NCBI GenBank assembly: GCA_938075585.1
Contig: CALJHG010000008.1
Span: forward strand, 1-53,154
Source of the DNA: an uncultured Gammaproteobacteria bacterium
Lineage (GTDB): Bacteria > Pseudomonadota > Gammaproteobacteria > Ga0077536
Length of the DNA stretch: 53,154 nucleotides
Direction of reading: 5' to 3'
Made by a program: the position numbers and the translations under genes. The notes under the pieces are model-generated. The model was not told the DNA's origin. It saw nothing but the letters and a program-made list of their open reading frames with translations, and ran no database searches. Position 1 is the first letter of the stretch, and each line of letters opens with the position of its first letter. Shown here in pieces: positions 27,815-36,105 of the stretch.

Positions 27815-28747
27815 CTAGGCTACCGCGGCTTTTAAGCTACGAACCATAAGAGAAAGTGCTTCTTTACCTGCCTCCAATGCTCCAGGGAAAAGAGTGAAAC
27901 CATGAATAGTCCCGTCAAAGCACTTGTATTCTGACGAAACGCCCGCCTCACGAAGTCTATCGGCATATGCCTTACCTTCATCTCTCAGAGGATCGTAACC
28001 CGCTGTGATTGTTAAGGCTGGTGCTAGGCCACTTAAATCTTTCCTCGCCATGACGGATGCAGTTTCTCCAAGTAAATCACTAGGCTCGTTCACTAACAAA
28101 CCGCCAAACCAAGCCATATCCTCCATAGAGAGAAAGTATTCACCGCCTCCAAACTCTTCTCTTGATGCGTAGACAGTTTCAGAGAAATCTGTAACTGGAT
28201 ACACAAGTAACTGAAATTTGATTTTTCCTTTCAGTTGCTGAGCCACTACCGCGGCCATGTTGCCCCCTGCGCTGTCACCTGTGACAGCGACCTTAGACGC
28301 GTCACCGCCCAGAGTTTCTGCGTTAGCAATCACCCATTTAGTTGCATTGATACAGTCATTAACACCTGCGGGAAATTTATGCTCGGGTGCCAGCCTGTAA
28401 TCCACCGCAACAACAATCATATCTGCCTCATTTGAAAGATACCGACATTGATTGTCATGCGTCTCCAAGTCACCAATCACCCAGCCGCCTCCGTGATATA
28501 CGACGAGTACTGGTAGCTTTTCTCCTCCCACGTCGCGTGGGGTGTAAACACGCACTGGAATATCGCCATCTGGCCCAGGAATAGTTCTATCGCTACTATC
28601 GTGAATTGGGATCACCTCCCCCCCCAAACTTCGCACCAGTTGTAAAAAAACATCCCTACAAGTATCTACCGGCATTTCATGCAGTGCCGGACCGCCTTGG
28701 GCCGCTATGTTCTGTAGCAAGGCGTCTGTTGTTTGATCAAGAGCCAT
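27815..28747 (-). CDS. Alpha/beta hydrolase, hormone-sensitive-lipase (HSL) family
   Basis: A 310-residue esterase of the HSL (family IV) group. The oxyanion HGGG is at 85-88 and the nucleophile is Ser159 in GDSAGG. A GYDPLRDEG Asp and an IHGF His complete the triad. It should hydrolyse short-chain esters in the cytoplasm. GGAGAG lies about 6 bases before the ATG. It is the first gene before the nitroreductase, and both could be in one operon. Typical length for the family is about 310, so it is complete. Confidence 0.9.
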   Translation of the reverse strand: MALDQTTDALLQNIAAQGGPALHEMPVDTCRDVFLQLVRSLGGEVIPIHDSSDRTIPGPDGDIPVRVYTPRDVGGEKLPVLVVYHGGGWVIGDLETHDNQCRYLSNEADMIVVAVDYRLAPEHKFPAGVNDCINATKWVIANAETLGGDASKVAVTGDSAGGNMAAVVAQQLKGKIKFQLLVYPVTDFSETVYASREEFGGGEYFLSMEDMAWFGGLLVNEPSDLLGETASVMARKDLSGLAPALTITAGYDPLRDEGKAYADRLREAGVSSEYKCFDGTIHGFTLFPGALEAGKEALSLMVRSLKAAVA

Positions 28748-28992
28748 ATTATTCTCTCCTTAAAATCGCAATATTTGATGGTAATTTTCAATCCCGCAGC
28801 AGTCTCTTAGCTTCAACTTAATTCCGATTGCGAAACTGTTTTAAAGGATAAAGTTAACAGAAACGAGACCAGATGTTCCAATTTATTTTTAGTCGAAGAC
28901 GGAGAAAGCTTATCCAACCGATGCAGGATGGCCAATTTCTCGGTTATACTGCAGCTTTTTATGGGATAGAAAAAACCAAAGGTGCCGACTTT

Positions 28993-29583
28993 ATGCTCAA
29001 AATAATCAACTCACTGCTGGTGATTTTCACGACAGTGGCAACCCTAAGTGTTTCATCTCAAGAAATACGTCAAGATGATACTGAAAGGCTACTATTCATT
29101 GAACCAGACGGCTGGCAGCAAATCTTCACAGATAGAGTGGATAATCTTTCTACTACTGAATATGCCCCCAACGGTTCTACCGAAAAAGACTGGAAAGAAT
29201 TATTGTCGGTCCAGCAATTGCTCAACGTACCCGATGCCGACCTCGACGAAATGGTAACGCGAGTGGTAGATCATTTATCAAGATCATGTGCAGATTTTGA
29301 CATTAAGCCGATAGCGCTCAGCGGTGTTTCGCATCAATATCCAACTCTAGGCCTTATGGTTTTTTGCGGCGCTAGCACTCAGAACGGTCTTGGAGAATTT
29401 AGTATTATTCGCGCTATTTCAGGAAAAGAAAATTTTTATATTCTCCGCAAGAGCTGGCGAACGGAACCTTTTTCAACCGATGATGGAGCTCCTGTCGACA
29501 TGGAATCAAGAAAATTCTGGCTAGGATACCTGTCTTATCTATCTGTCTGTCAGCCAGGACTGGGAAACTGCCCCCCTCGCTAA
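28993..29583 (+). CDS. Secreted protein of unknown function
   Basis: A 196-residue protein starting MLKIINSLLVIFTTVATLSV, a likely signal peptide with cleavage near residue 23. I recognise no domain in the remainder; four Cys (SCADF, FCGAS, SVCQPGLGNCPP) may form two disulfides in the periplasm. The frame extends 40 codons upstream to 28873, but this N-terminus is Arg-rich and would put the signal peptide internally; the ATG at 28993 has GGTG 9 bases ahead and was preferred. It shares a terminator region with the next gene on the opposite strand. Confidence 0.6.
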   Translation: MLKIINSLLVIFTTVATLSVSSQEIRQDDTERLLFIEPDGWQQIFTDRVDNLSTTEYAPNGSTEKDWKELLSVQQLLNVPDADLDEMVTRVVDHLSRSCADFDIKPIALSGVSHQYPTLGLMVFCGASTQNGLGEFSIIRAISGKENFYILRKSWRTEPFSTDDGAPVDMESRKFWLGYLSYLSVCQPGLGNCPPR

Positions 29584-29646
29584 TAGCTCTGTCACTCAGA
29601 AGTAAGTCTATCAAATTTGTAGGATAGCATTTTAGTTTCCCAAAAA

Positions 29647-29669
29647 AAAACGCGCCTGCAGCGCGTTTT
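29647..29669 (-). terminator. Rho-independent terminator, convergent genes
   Basis: The arms AAAACGCGC (29647-29655) and GCGCGTTTT (29661-29669) form a perfect 9-base stem with a 5-base loop. On the minus strand it is followed by a long T-run (the A-run at 29642-29650 on plus), which makes a strong terminator for the barrel gene ending at 29693. It could also stop the plus-strand secreted-protein gene. Confidence 0.8.
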
Positions 29670-29692
29670 AAGTTTGTACATTGCTAATTAAA

Positions 29693-30664
29693 CTAAAATC
29701 CACTCACCGTTACCACAAAGTCACCACCGACCGTTCTTTTCTCTTTCCTGATGAGGTTCTCTCTTCGAACCTTAGCATAACGCTCTTCCTTCATGCTCGC
29801 CAATTCCCAGGCAACATTCGAAACAAAAGGCTTATCGCTAACATTCGTAGTTAGCAAATCAACCACATCGACTTCTATAGCAGCAAATACTTCGTCGTTC
29901 ATATCACTATAATATCGATGCCCCATTTTGAAATTCACACCATCGAGTATCTCGGACTCGAGCGATCCCTGCCAACCGTTGTCACCTTTAGTACCTGGAC
30001 TAGAAGACCATCTGAAGTAAGTGCCGTAAATTTTCGTACGGGGCAAATATGGCAATGGCATCCCGTATTCAATATCAAATCCATCCATGGCACGCTCTTG
30101 AGAAAGAGCACCTGCACGACCTAACTTCCATCCACTAGTACCCCAATAGTAGTTAGCATTGATCTCCCATATGGTAGTCCTGAGTTCAGCACCGACCGAC
30201 ACTCGCTGATGATCAAAAGGAAACTCGTGGTCATAAAACGCATTCACGCCCATTAGTAACTTATCACCCATAGCTAAATGCCGAGCTCCAAGACCTAGGT
30301 TAACCGTAGTTCTACGATCATACTGCGACGCACTGGCTTGCAAAAACATCAACTCAGTATTGTCGGCATTTTCAAGCAAAGGGGTTAGGATTAACAAGCT
30401 GCCTTCAAGCTCCTGCTCATCATTCCAAGTAATCTCGACTTCAGCGGTTGGGAACAAGCTGAGTAAAGTACCCTCGGCCATAGTTTGAGCCTTGCCAGTT
30501 AGGTTACTTGTCCCTGCTTGCAACACCTGGCTAACATCACCACTAGTCGCCGCACGAAACAACTGTTTCCCAGTTTCTTCCGCAATACCAGGCTCATCAG
30601 CGCTTATTGAGCCGATAACTAGAAATGATAAAAAGCCAATAACTAACCGATTTAGTAATTTCAC
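29693..30664 (-). CDS. Solitary inverse autotransporter beta-barrel (intimin/invasin-type)
   Basis: A 323-residue outer-membrane protein. A signal peptide covers about residues 1-22. The rest is the inverse autotransporter beta-domain: LGLGARHLAMGDKLLMGVN, FYDHEFPFDHQRVSVGAELR, NYYWGTSGW, and KMGHRYYSDM are typical barrel strands. The end YAKVRRENLIRKEKR matches the linker that precedes Ig-like passenger domains in intimin. Here the protein stops about 15 residues later, so no passenger is attached. The start is a GTG with AGGGG upstream. It may be a porin-like derivative, a barrel with a partner elsewhere, or a truncated adhesin. Confidence 0.8.
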   Translation of the reverse strand: MKLLNRLVIGFLSFLVIGSISADEPGIAEETGKQLFRAATSGDVSQVLQAGTSNLTGKAQTMAEGTLLSLFPTAEVEITWNDEQELEGSLLILTPLLENADNTELMFLQASASQYDRRTTVNLGLGARHLAMGDKLLMGVNAFYDHEFPFDHQRVSVGAELRTTIWEINANYYWGTSGWKLGRAGALSQERAMDGFDIEYGMPLPYLPRTKIYGTYFRWSSSPGTKGDNGWQGSLESEILDGVNFKMGHRYYSDMNDEVFAAIEVDVVDLLTTNVSDKPFVSNVAWELASMKEERYAKVRRENLIRKEKRTVGGDFVVTVSGF

Positions 30665-30819
30665 CCAGTAACCCCTGCGTTATGTCAAAACTTAATTGCT
30701 TATCATACCCTTAAATTACTCCAGTGTAGAGCACTTTAGCACCGCTCACAAAACTTTAATGGATCTCAACCTGGTTATTTTTGCGGCGCAACATTAAATC
30801 GCTAGGATTGATAATTACC

Positions 30820-32655
30820 TCATTTCCTCGGCTCAATCATGAGTCCCTCATAAGTTCCCGATTTTTTCCAATTTTGCAGAAGGTCAAAAAAGGCCACAGG
30901 TCCTTTCCCATATGCATTAGATAAAAATCCGTTACTCTTATCATGGTTACCTTCGTTGTTGTAGTAACCTGGGGTGCACTCGGCGAAAAAACGCTCTCCT
31001 CGGTGCGCATTTCGCTTGATTAAGGCGACCCACTCTTCTTCCGCCTCTAAGGTTGGTTCTACCAAATTTGCGTTATCTTCCCCGCAATACTTTACAACGT
31101 GCGCGATATGCTTAGTTTGCTCGGTCAACAGGTGAACAAAGTTAGTGGTTAAGGCACTCTGGATAACTCCCAAAAAGTAACAATTAGGAAAGCCATGAGA
31201 GAACATACCTTGAAAAGTTTTCGGTCCATCCTTCCATTTATCGCTGAGCTTGAGATCATTTTTCCCGATAACCTCATATCCGGATCGTCGAGTGTAAGAG
31301 GTTCCAACCTCAAATCCTGTAGCGAAGATCAGGCAATCCAGTATATATTCTTTGCCGTCAACCACTACACCATTTTTTGTAATTTTGTCGACCCCTAAAC
31401 CCTGAGTGTCTACCAACTTAACATTTTCCCTATTGTATGTCTCAAGATACTCATCGTGAAAACAGGGACGCTTACAGAACTGTCGATAGTATGGCTTTAA
31501 AGCGTCAGCAGTCTCTTTATCTTCAACTACGCTATCAACTCGATTTCTGATCGATTCCATCTTTTTAAAATCCGCTAATTCAGTAGCCAGTCCCATATCT
31601 TTTTCCGAAAGCTGCTCAAAGCCTTCCGGCGGGAGCATTCCAGTAAGATTTCTGTAGATTTCGGTCCACCCGTCGCCAACCATGTCCTCGTTCTCTAAAC
31701 CGCCACTTACCAAGCTATTGAAGTTTTCCATTCTTCGCTTTTGCCATCCGGGCACAAGATTCTTTACCCATTCTGGATCTGTCTTTCGATTATTTCTGAC
31801 ATCGATTGATGATGGGGTACGTTGAAACACAAAAAGTTCTTTGGCCGATGCACCAAGATGGGGGATACACTGCACCGCGGTTGCGCCGGTACCAATAATA
31901 CCTACTCGCTTATTTTCCAACCCGATTAAACCACCCTCTGACGATCCACCCGTGTAGTCGTAATCCCACCGACTAGTATGAAAAGTATGCCCTTCAAATT
32001 CATTTATCCCTTCAATACCAGGTAGTTTTGGCCGATTCAGCGGGCCATTGGACATAACAACGGACGTCGCCGTCATAACATCTCCGCGGTTAGTGTTTAT
32101 CAACCAGACAGCGGAACCTTCATCCCATTTGATTTCCGTTACCTCAGTTTGAAGACAAGCATCTTTGTACAAGTCATAGTGGTCTGCCAATTTTTTACAA
32201 TAGGACAGTATTTCAGGCGCGTGGGTATACTTTTCTATCGGCACATAGTTCATTTCTTCTAACAAAGGCAAATAAATGTAAGATTCCACATCACACATAG
32301 CTCCAGGATATCGGTTCCAATACCATGTTCCACCAAAGTCACTGCCTTTCTCAATAATGCGGACTTTGTCAGTACCAATCTCTCGAAAACGGGCCCCAGA
32401 AACTAGTCCACCAAAACCACCCCCAATAATCACCACATCAGAATGATCAGTTAGAGGAGCTCGATTAAATTCTTTATCTGCATAAGGATCATCCACGTAT
32501 TTAGAGAAATCTCCAGCCGTCTCCTTGTACTGGCTGTTACCATCCTGCCTGATTCGTTTGTCGCGCTCGGTCTTATACTTTTCACGAAGCTCTTCAGGAT
32601 TAAACCCCAAAGATTTTTCATCGAAGGCAATTCCAAAATCTCGCAATTTCGACAT
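30820..32655 (-). CDS. Baeyer-Villiger monooxygenase (class B flavoprotein)
   Basis: A 611-residue NADPH-dependent flavin monooxygenase. The FAD Rossmann motif GGGFGG is at 78-83, the NADPH motif GTGATA near 255-260, and the BVMO fingerprint FEGHTFHTSRWD at 220-231. The preceding GTWYWNRYPGAMCDVESY is also typical. It inserts oxygen next to a ketone to give esters or lactones. The N-terminal extension of about 70 residues and overall length resemble cyclopentadecanone and steroid-type BVMOs (inference), but the substrate is unknown. GAGGAG precedes the ATG. No obvious partner is in the same transcription unit. Confidence 0.92.
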   Translation of the reverse strand: MSKLRDFGIAFDEKSLGFNPEELREKYKTERDKRIRQDGNSQYKETAGDFSKYVDDPYADKEFNRAPLTDHSDVVIIGGGFGGLVSGARFREIGTDKVRIIEKGSDFGGTWYWNRYPGAMCDVESYIYLPLLEEMNYVPIEKYTHAPEILSYCKKLADHYDLYKDACLQTEVTEIKWDEGSAVWLINTNRGDVMTATSVVMSNGPLNRPKLPGIEGINEFEGHTFHTSRWDYDYTGGSSEGGLIGLENKRVGIIGTGATAVQCIPHLGASAKELFVFQRTPSSIDVRNNRKTDPEWVKNLVPGWQKRRMENFNSLVSGGLENEDMVGDGWTEIYRNLTGMLPPEGFEQLSEKDMGLATELADFKKMESIRNRVDSVVEDKETADALKPYYRQFCKRPCFHDEYLETYNRENVKLVDTQGLGVDKITKNGVVVDGKEYILDCLIFATGFEVGTSYTRRSGYEVIGKNDLKLSDKWKDGPKTFQGMFSHGFPNCYFLGVIQSALTTNFVHLLTEQTKHIAHVVKYCGEDNANLVEPTLEAEEEWVALIKRNAHRGERFFAECTPGYYNNEGNHDKSNGFLSNAYGKGPVAFFDLLQNWKKSGTYEGLMIEPRK

Positions 32656-32843
32656 CTATTTCTCCTCACCAAAAACAGTATCTATCAAATGAAAAATCAC
32701 CCGCACGAACTAAATCTTGCGCAACGCTCGGTAAAAAACCATACTTTTGAATTACCCATGAAATACGGTGAAATTAACTTATTTGATCACATAATTGAGT
32801 CTAAAGATTAGCAAAAATTAATCTCTTTGCGAAGGAGAACTTC

Positions 32844-32975
32844 ATGTTCAAATCGCCACCACCAATTATTCCCATTTTTAAGGTGATAACATTCACTAGT
32901 AAGTCCGAAGCAGACCATAAGGAAAATCAACCGGCAAGCAATAAAGGAATGACAGCGTATGCAGCATATCCATGA
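32844..32975 (+). CDS. Possible small protein or leader peptide overlapping the GST gene
   Basis: A 43-codon frame begins with ATG at 32844 just after a strong GAAGGAGA site. It ends with TGA at 32975, overlapping the GST start at 32959 by 17 bases in another frame. Its sequence is Pro-rich near the start and Lys/Asn-rich later, and I recognise no family. It may be a genuine small gene or a leader that couples translation to the GST. The remainder of 32656-32843 shows nothing else. Confidence 0.35.
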   Translation: MFKSPPPIIPIFKVITFTSKSEADHKENQPASNKGMTAYAAYP

Positions 32976-33600
32976 TCGGATCCTTTTTGGGGTAGGAACA
33001 CCGCGAACATTCCGAGTTCACTGGGCTCTTCTTGAACTCGCCCTTCCTTACGAAACACGAGCATTGCAAACTAGAACCGCGCCCACAACGGGTGCTGAGT
33101 ATAGAAAATTAAATATAACCGGCAAAATACCTACGTTGGTTGATGGGGATATCAGGGTTAGTGAGAGCGCGGGAATAATTAACTACTTGGCTACTAGATA
33201 TAACTGTACTGGAAGAAGACTCATGCCGGCAGATATCCAATCTATAGCCGAGTATCATGAGTGGATGTCATTCATTTCAACGGAACTAGACGCGACTTCG
33301 CTATATGTGTTGCGACGCCATGAAGGGCTACCCGACATATACGGCCGCACGGACACCGCTTGCGTTGCGGCACGCAACTATTTTTCGCGGATGATCTCAG
33401 CAGCTTCAGAAAAGATAAAAGATGGTCGACCGTGTCTTGTGGGGACGACCTTCACTGGAGCAGATATCATGATGGTCAGCACTTTGGACTGGGCTGATCA
33501 CGTCGGCTGCGACTATCCGAGTGTTCTCAAAGCGTACCGTGAACAAATTATCGCTAGAACGAGCTACTCTCTGGCCTTGCAAGCGAACAAAGCCAATTAG
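32959..33600 (+). CDS. Glutathione S-transferase family protein
   Basis: A 213-residue cytosolic GST. The thioredoxin-like N-domain is RILFGVGTPRTFRVHWALLE, with the cis-Pro region in GKIPTLVDGDIRVSESAGIINYL, where Glu-Ser bind the gamma-glutamyl part of glutathione. The C-terminal helical domain ends with the FTGADIMM segment, which matches the N-capping box of GSTs. An AAGGA lies 10 bases before the ATG. The stop is followed by a hairpin and the tRNAs on the other strand. Confidence 0.85.
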   Translation: MQHIHDRILFGVGTPRTFRVHWALLELALPYETRALQTRTAPTTGAEYRKLNITGKIPTLVDGDIRVSESAGIINYLATRYNCTGRRLMPADIQSIAEYHEWMSFISTELDATSLYVLRRHEGLPDIYGRTDTACVAARNYFSRMISAASEKIKDGRPCLVGTTFTGADIMMVSTLDWADHVGCDYPSVLKAYREQIIARTSYSLALQANKAN

Positions 33601-33633
33601 AAAAAGCTTATCCACCGACCGGTCAAATACCTT

Positions 33634-33653
33634 CCGCCCCCTGTAAAGGGCGG
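33634..33653. terminator. Hairpin between GST and tRNA-Glu
   Basis: CCGCCC (33634-33639) and GGGCGG (33648-33653) pair perfectly around an 8-base loop. It lies 33 bases after the GST stop and 17 bases beyond the 3' end of the convergent tRNA-Glu. No T-run follows on either strand, so it is a weak or factor-assisted terminator, or a processing signal. Confidence 0.45.
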
Positions 33654-33669
33654 TCAGTATAAGTTTAAT

Positions 33670-33745
33670 TGGCGTCCCCAAGGGGATTCGAACCCCTGTT
33701 GCCGCCGTGAAAGGGCAGTGTCCTAGGCCTCTAGACGATGGGGAC
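33670..33745 (-). tRNA. tRNA-Glu (UUC)
   Basis: The minus strand gives a 76-base cloverleaf starting GTCCCCATCG and ending in an encoded CCA. The anticodon loop reads CTTTCAC with UUC as the anticodon, and the T-arm contains GGTTCGAATCC. It is very close to E. coli tRNA-Glu. It follows tRNA-Ala with 6 bases between them, and both lie downstream of gltX. Confidence 0.97.
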
Positions 33746-33751
33746 TAATTT

Positions 33752-33827
33752 TGGTGGAGCCAGGCGGGATCGAACCGCCGACCTCTGCAATGCCATTGCA
33801 GCGCTCTCCCAGCTGAGCTATGGCCCC
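33752..33827 (-). tRNA. tRNA-Ala (GGC)
   Basis: The minus strand gives a 76-base cloverleaf starting GGGGCCATAGCTCAGC and ending in ACCA. The anticodon stem-loop CTGCA-ATGGCAT-TGCAG shows GGC. The acceptor stem contains G3-U70, the alanine identity pair. It lies between gltX and tRNA-Glu. Confidence 0.97.
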
Positions 33828-33894
33828 TGATTCATGCATATTACGAACAGAAGCAAGCATTCCGGTATTTGTCTAATACGTCTCAAGCTGGCGC

Positions 33895-33923
33895 AGATTA
33901 CGGCACAGCACTCTAACTGTCAA
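33895..33923 (-). promoter_or_regulatory. Possible promoter for the tRNA pair
   Basis: On the minus strand a perfect TTGACA (33918-33923) is followed after 17 bases by TAATCT (33895-33900). The -35 overlaps the gltX stop codon. The tRNA-Ala 5' end lies about 68 bases downstream of the -10. A second -10-like TAATAT lies closer, at 33838-33843, but its -35 is poor. Either could feed the tRNA operon in addition to read-through from gltX. Confidence 0.35.
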
Positions 33924-35332
33924 GCTGACTGCACTCTGTTTTTTATATAAGCGAGTGCTAAATCGAGTCGCTTCACACATTCTTCGCGCCCAATTAGAAA
34001 AAGAGTTACGTCAATACCTGGCGATGCAGCGATACCAGTAACAGCAACACGCAGTGGTTGAGCAACTTTACCTAGCTTCATATTATACGTACTTGCGACT
34101 GTTTCCACTAAATCATGCAATTCAGCCGGCGTCCAAGGGTTTTCATCTAACAACAGCGCTCGTATGGCTTCCAAGGGTTCCTTTACAGCTCCCCGCAAAT
34201 ATTTTTTTGCCGCACTCTCCTCATGGCCTAAAAATGGTCCATAGAATGAGGTACTTTTTTCAACCATTTCTACTAATGTCTTTACTCGAGTCCTTTGCGC
34301 ATCGACCACTAGCATAAATTTCTCATTATCTTCTATATGCAAACCAGCCTTCACGAAGTAAGGTCGTACATATTCGGCTAATTCTTCAAGCGGAGTCTCA
34401 TGTATATAATGCTGGTTGAACCATAGTAGTTTCTCCTGATCAAAAGCAGACGCTGATCTATTTATGCCGCCTAAATTAAACTGTTCAATCATCTGATTGA
34501 TCGAAAAAATTTCATCGTCCCCCTGAGACCATCCAAGTCTCACTAAGTAATTCAACAATGCATGCGGTAAGATACCCTCATCTCGATAACTCAGAACACT
34601 CGTCGCACCCTCGCGCTTCGAAAGGCGCTTACCGTCCGCGCCATTTATCATAGGTATGTGCGCGTAAGTCGGACGCGGCGCCTCTAAAGCGTCAATAATG
34701 TGTAACTGCCTAGCGGTGTTATTTAAATGATCATCTCCTCTTATAATGTGTGTAACATTCATATCGAAATCATCTACCACAACTGTCAAGTGATAAGTTG
34801 GCACTCCGTCAGAGCGCATAATGATTAAATCATCGAGTTCAGAATTATCAATCTTCACTACGCCATGCACTTCGTCATCTATAGTTATAATTCCTTCAAA
34901 TGGGGTACGGAATCGGACAACATAACTTCCATCTTGGACATCGCTATACCTATCACGGCAGTAACTATCGTAGCGTGGCTTTATTTTGGCCGCGATTTGT
35001 TCCTCCCGAAGTTTATCCAACCTTTCGCGATCGCAGTAGCATCTGTAAGCCCATCCCGAGTCGAGTAGTTGATCAACAACCTCTTTGTATCGGTCAAATC
35101 TATCGGTCTGGTAGTAAGGACCGCTATCATAATCAAGACCCAACCAACGCATTCCTTCCACGATGACATCAACAGCTTCCTGAGTTGACCTTTCTCGATC
35201 GGTATCCTCCAGTCGGAACACAAGTTCACCATTGTGTTTCCGTGCAAACAGCCAGTTGTAAAGTGCTGTGCGAGCACTCCCAATGTGTAAGTCGCCGGTA
35301 GGGCTAGGAGGGAAACGAGTAACTACATTCAT
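33920..35332 (-). CDS. gltX: Glutamyl-tRNA synthetase
   Basis: A 470-residue class I synthetase that charges tRNA-Glu. The HIGH-type motif is HIGS at 16-19 in FPPSPTGDLHIGSA. The KMSKS-type loop is KRLSKREG. A zinc-binding-type Cys pair occurs in YRCYCDRERL, with a further Cys in SYCRDR. Its cognate tRNA-Glu is encoded just downstream on the same strand, an arrangement seen in other gammaproteobacteria. A -10-like TATAAT lies at 35363-35368, upstream of the ATG, with only a weak -35. The length is normal (about 470). Confidence 0.96.
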   Translation of the reverse strand: MNVVTRFPPSPTGDLHIGSARTALYNWLFARKHNGELVFRLEDTDRERSTQEAVDVIVEGMRWLGLDYDSGPYYQTDRFDRYKEVVDQLLDSGWAYRCYCDRERLDKLREEQIAAKIKPRYDSYCRDRYSDVQDGSYVVRFRTPFEGIITIDDEVHGVVKIDNSELDDLIIMRSDGVPTYHLTVVVDDFDMNVTHIIRGDDHLNNTARQLHIIDALEAPRPTYAHIPMINGADGKRLSKREGATSVLSYRDEGILPHALLNYLVRLGWSQGDDEIFSINQMIEQFNLGGINRSASAFDQEKLLWFNQHYIHETPLEELAEYVRPYFVKAGLHIEDNEKFMLVVDAQRTRVKTLVEMVEKSTSFYGPFLGHEESAAKKYLRGAVKEPLEAIRALLLDENPWTPAELHDLVETVASTYNMKLGKVAQPLRVAVTGIAASPGIDVTLFLIGREECVKRLDLALAYIKNRVQSA

Positions 35333-35557
35333 AAAATTAATGCGCTATTTTGATTTATAGTCATTATATTGCATTGAGGGACTGCAACGCATTATCAATT
35401 TTTATTTTATTCACTACCGGTTAGATCAGTATTGAATGCAGATAGCTTGTCGATAAATAATGAGCAATTTACTATATTATCCTAAATATGCTTTGCTACA
35501 GTTTTAGTGCCAAGTTAAAACCGCTACGGGAGTAACCAGAAAAAAGGGAGCTATGAA

Positions 35558-36016
35558 ATGGCCGCATCCAATTTAAAAAGCGCAACTAATTTCCTATTCG
35601 ATGACAGCAGAATTGACTGGGGACCATTCCCTTATGTCGAAAACGCGGAATTCTCACTTTACGATTTCGATGAAGAACGGCAAATTATCGACCTAATATT
35701 TAAATTTCAAGCCGACAAAAAGATAACTGTCCATACTCATATTGCACAAACTAACATGCTCATCGTCTCCGGAGAACTCAGGATTTACGAAACCGACGGA
35801 ACAATCAAAGAGATTCGACAGGCTGGACAATACTACAGGGGGAAAAAGGACGATACTCACAGCGAAGGAGGTGGCCCTGATGGCGCAGTAGTGTTCTATA
35901 GTCTCAGGGGGGATGGTCGACAAGAACTGCTCAACGTCATAGAAGAAGAGGAAATAATAGCGACTATCAAACTCGATGATGTGCGTGCAATGTGGGCTCA
36001 AAAACTAGCCAATTAA
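35558..36016 (+). CDS. Cupin-like protein
   Basis: A 152-residue protein with a cupin-fold core. The first cupin strand-turn motif is ITVHTHIAQTNMLIVSGEL, with two His and a Gln, and the second half has GKKDDTHSEGGGPDGAVVFY with another His. It could bind a metal and act on an unknown small substrate or serve as a sensor domain. It resembles ChrR-like or DUF4437-type cupins, but only in general pattern. GGGAG lies about 8 bases before the ATG. The 225 bases between it and gltX are shared promoters of divergent genes. Confidence 0.6.
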   Translation: MAASNLKSATNFLFDDSRIDWGPFPYVENAEFSLYDFDEERQIIDLIFKFQADKKITVHTHIAQTNMLIVSGELRIYETDGTIKEIRQAGQYYRGKKDDTHSEGGGPDGAVVFYSLRGDGRQELLNVIEEEEIIATIKLDDVRAMWAQKLAN

Positions 36017-36105
36017 AAATGAAAAACTATTGGTAACTGGTCGAGCGCGACGTATAAAATGAGTTAGTGCGCAAAGCTAGGGTTTTCGTTTAAAATCTTC
36101 TTACT

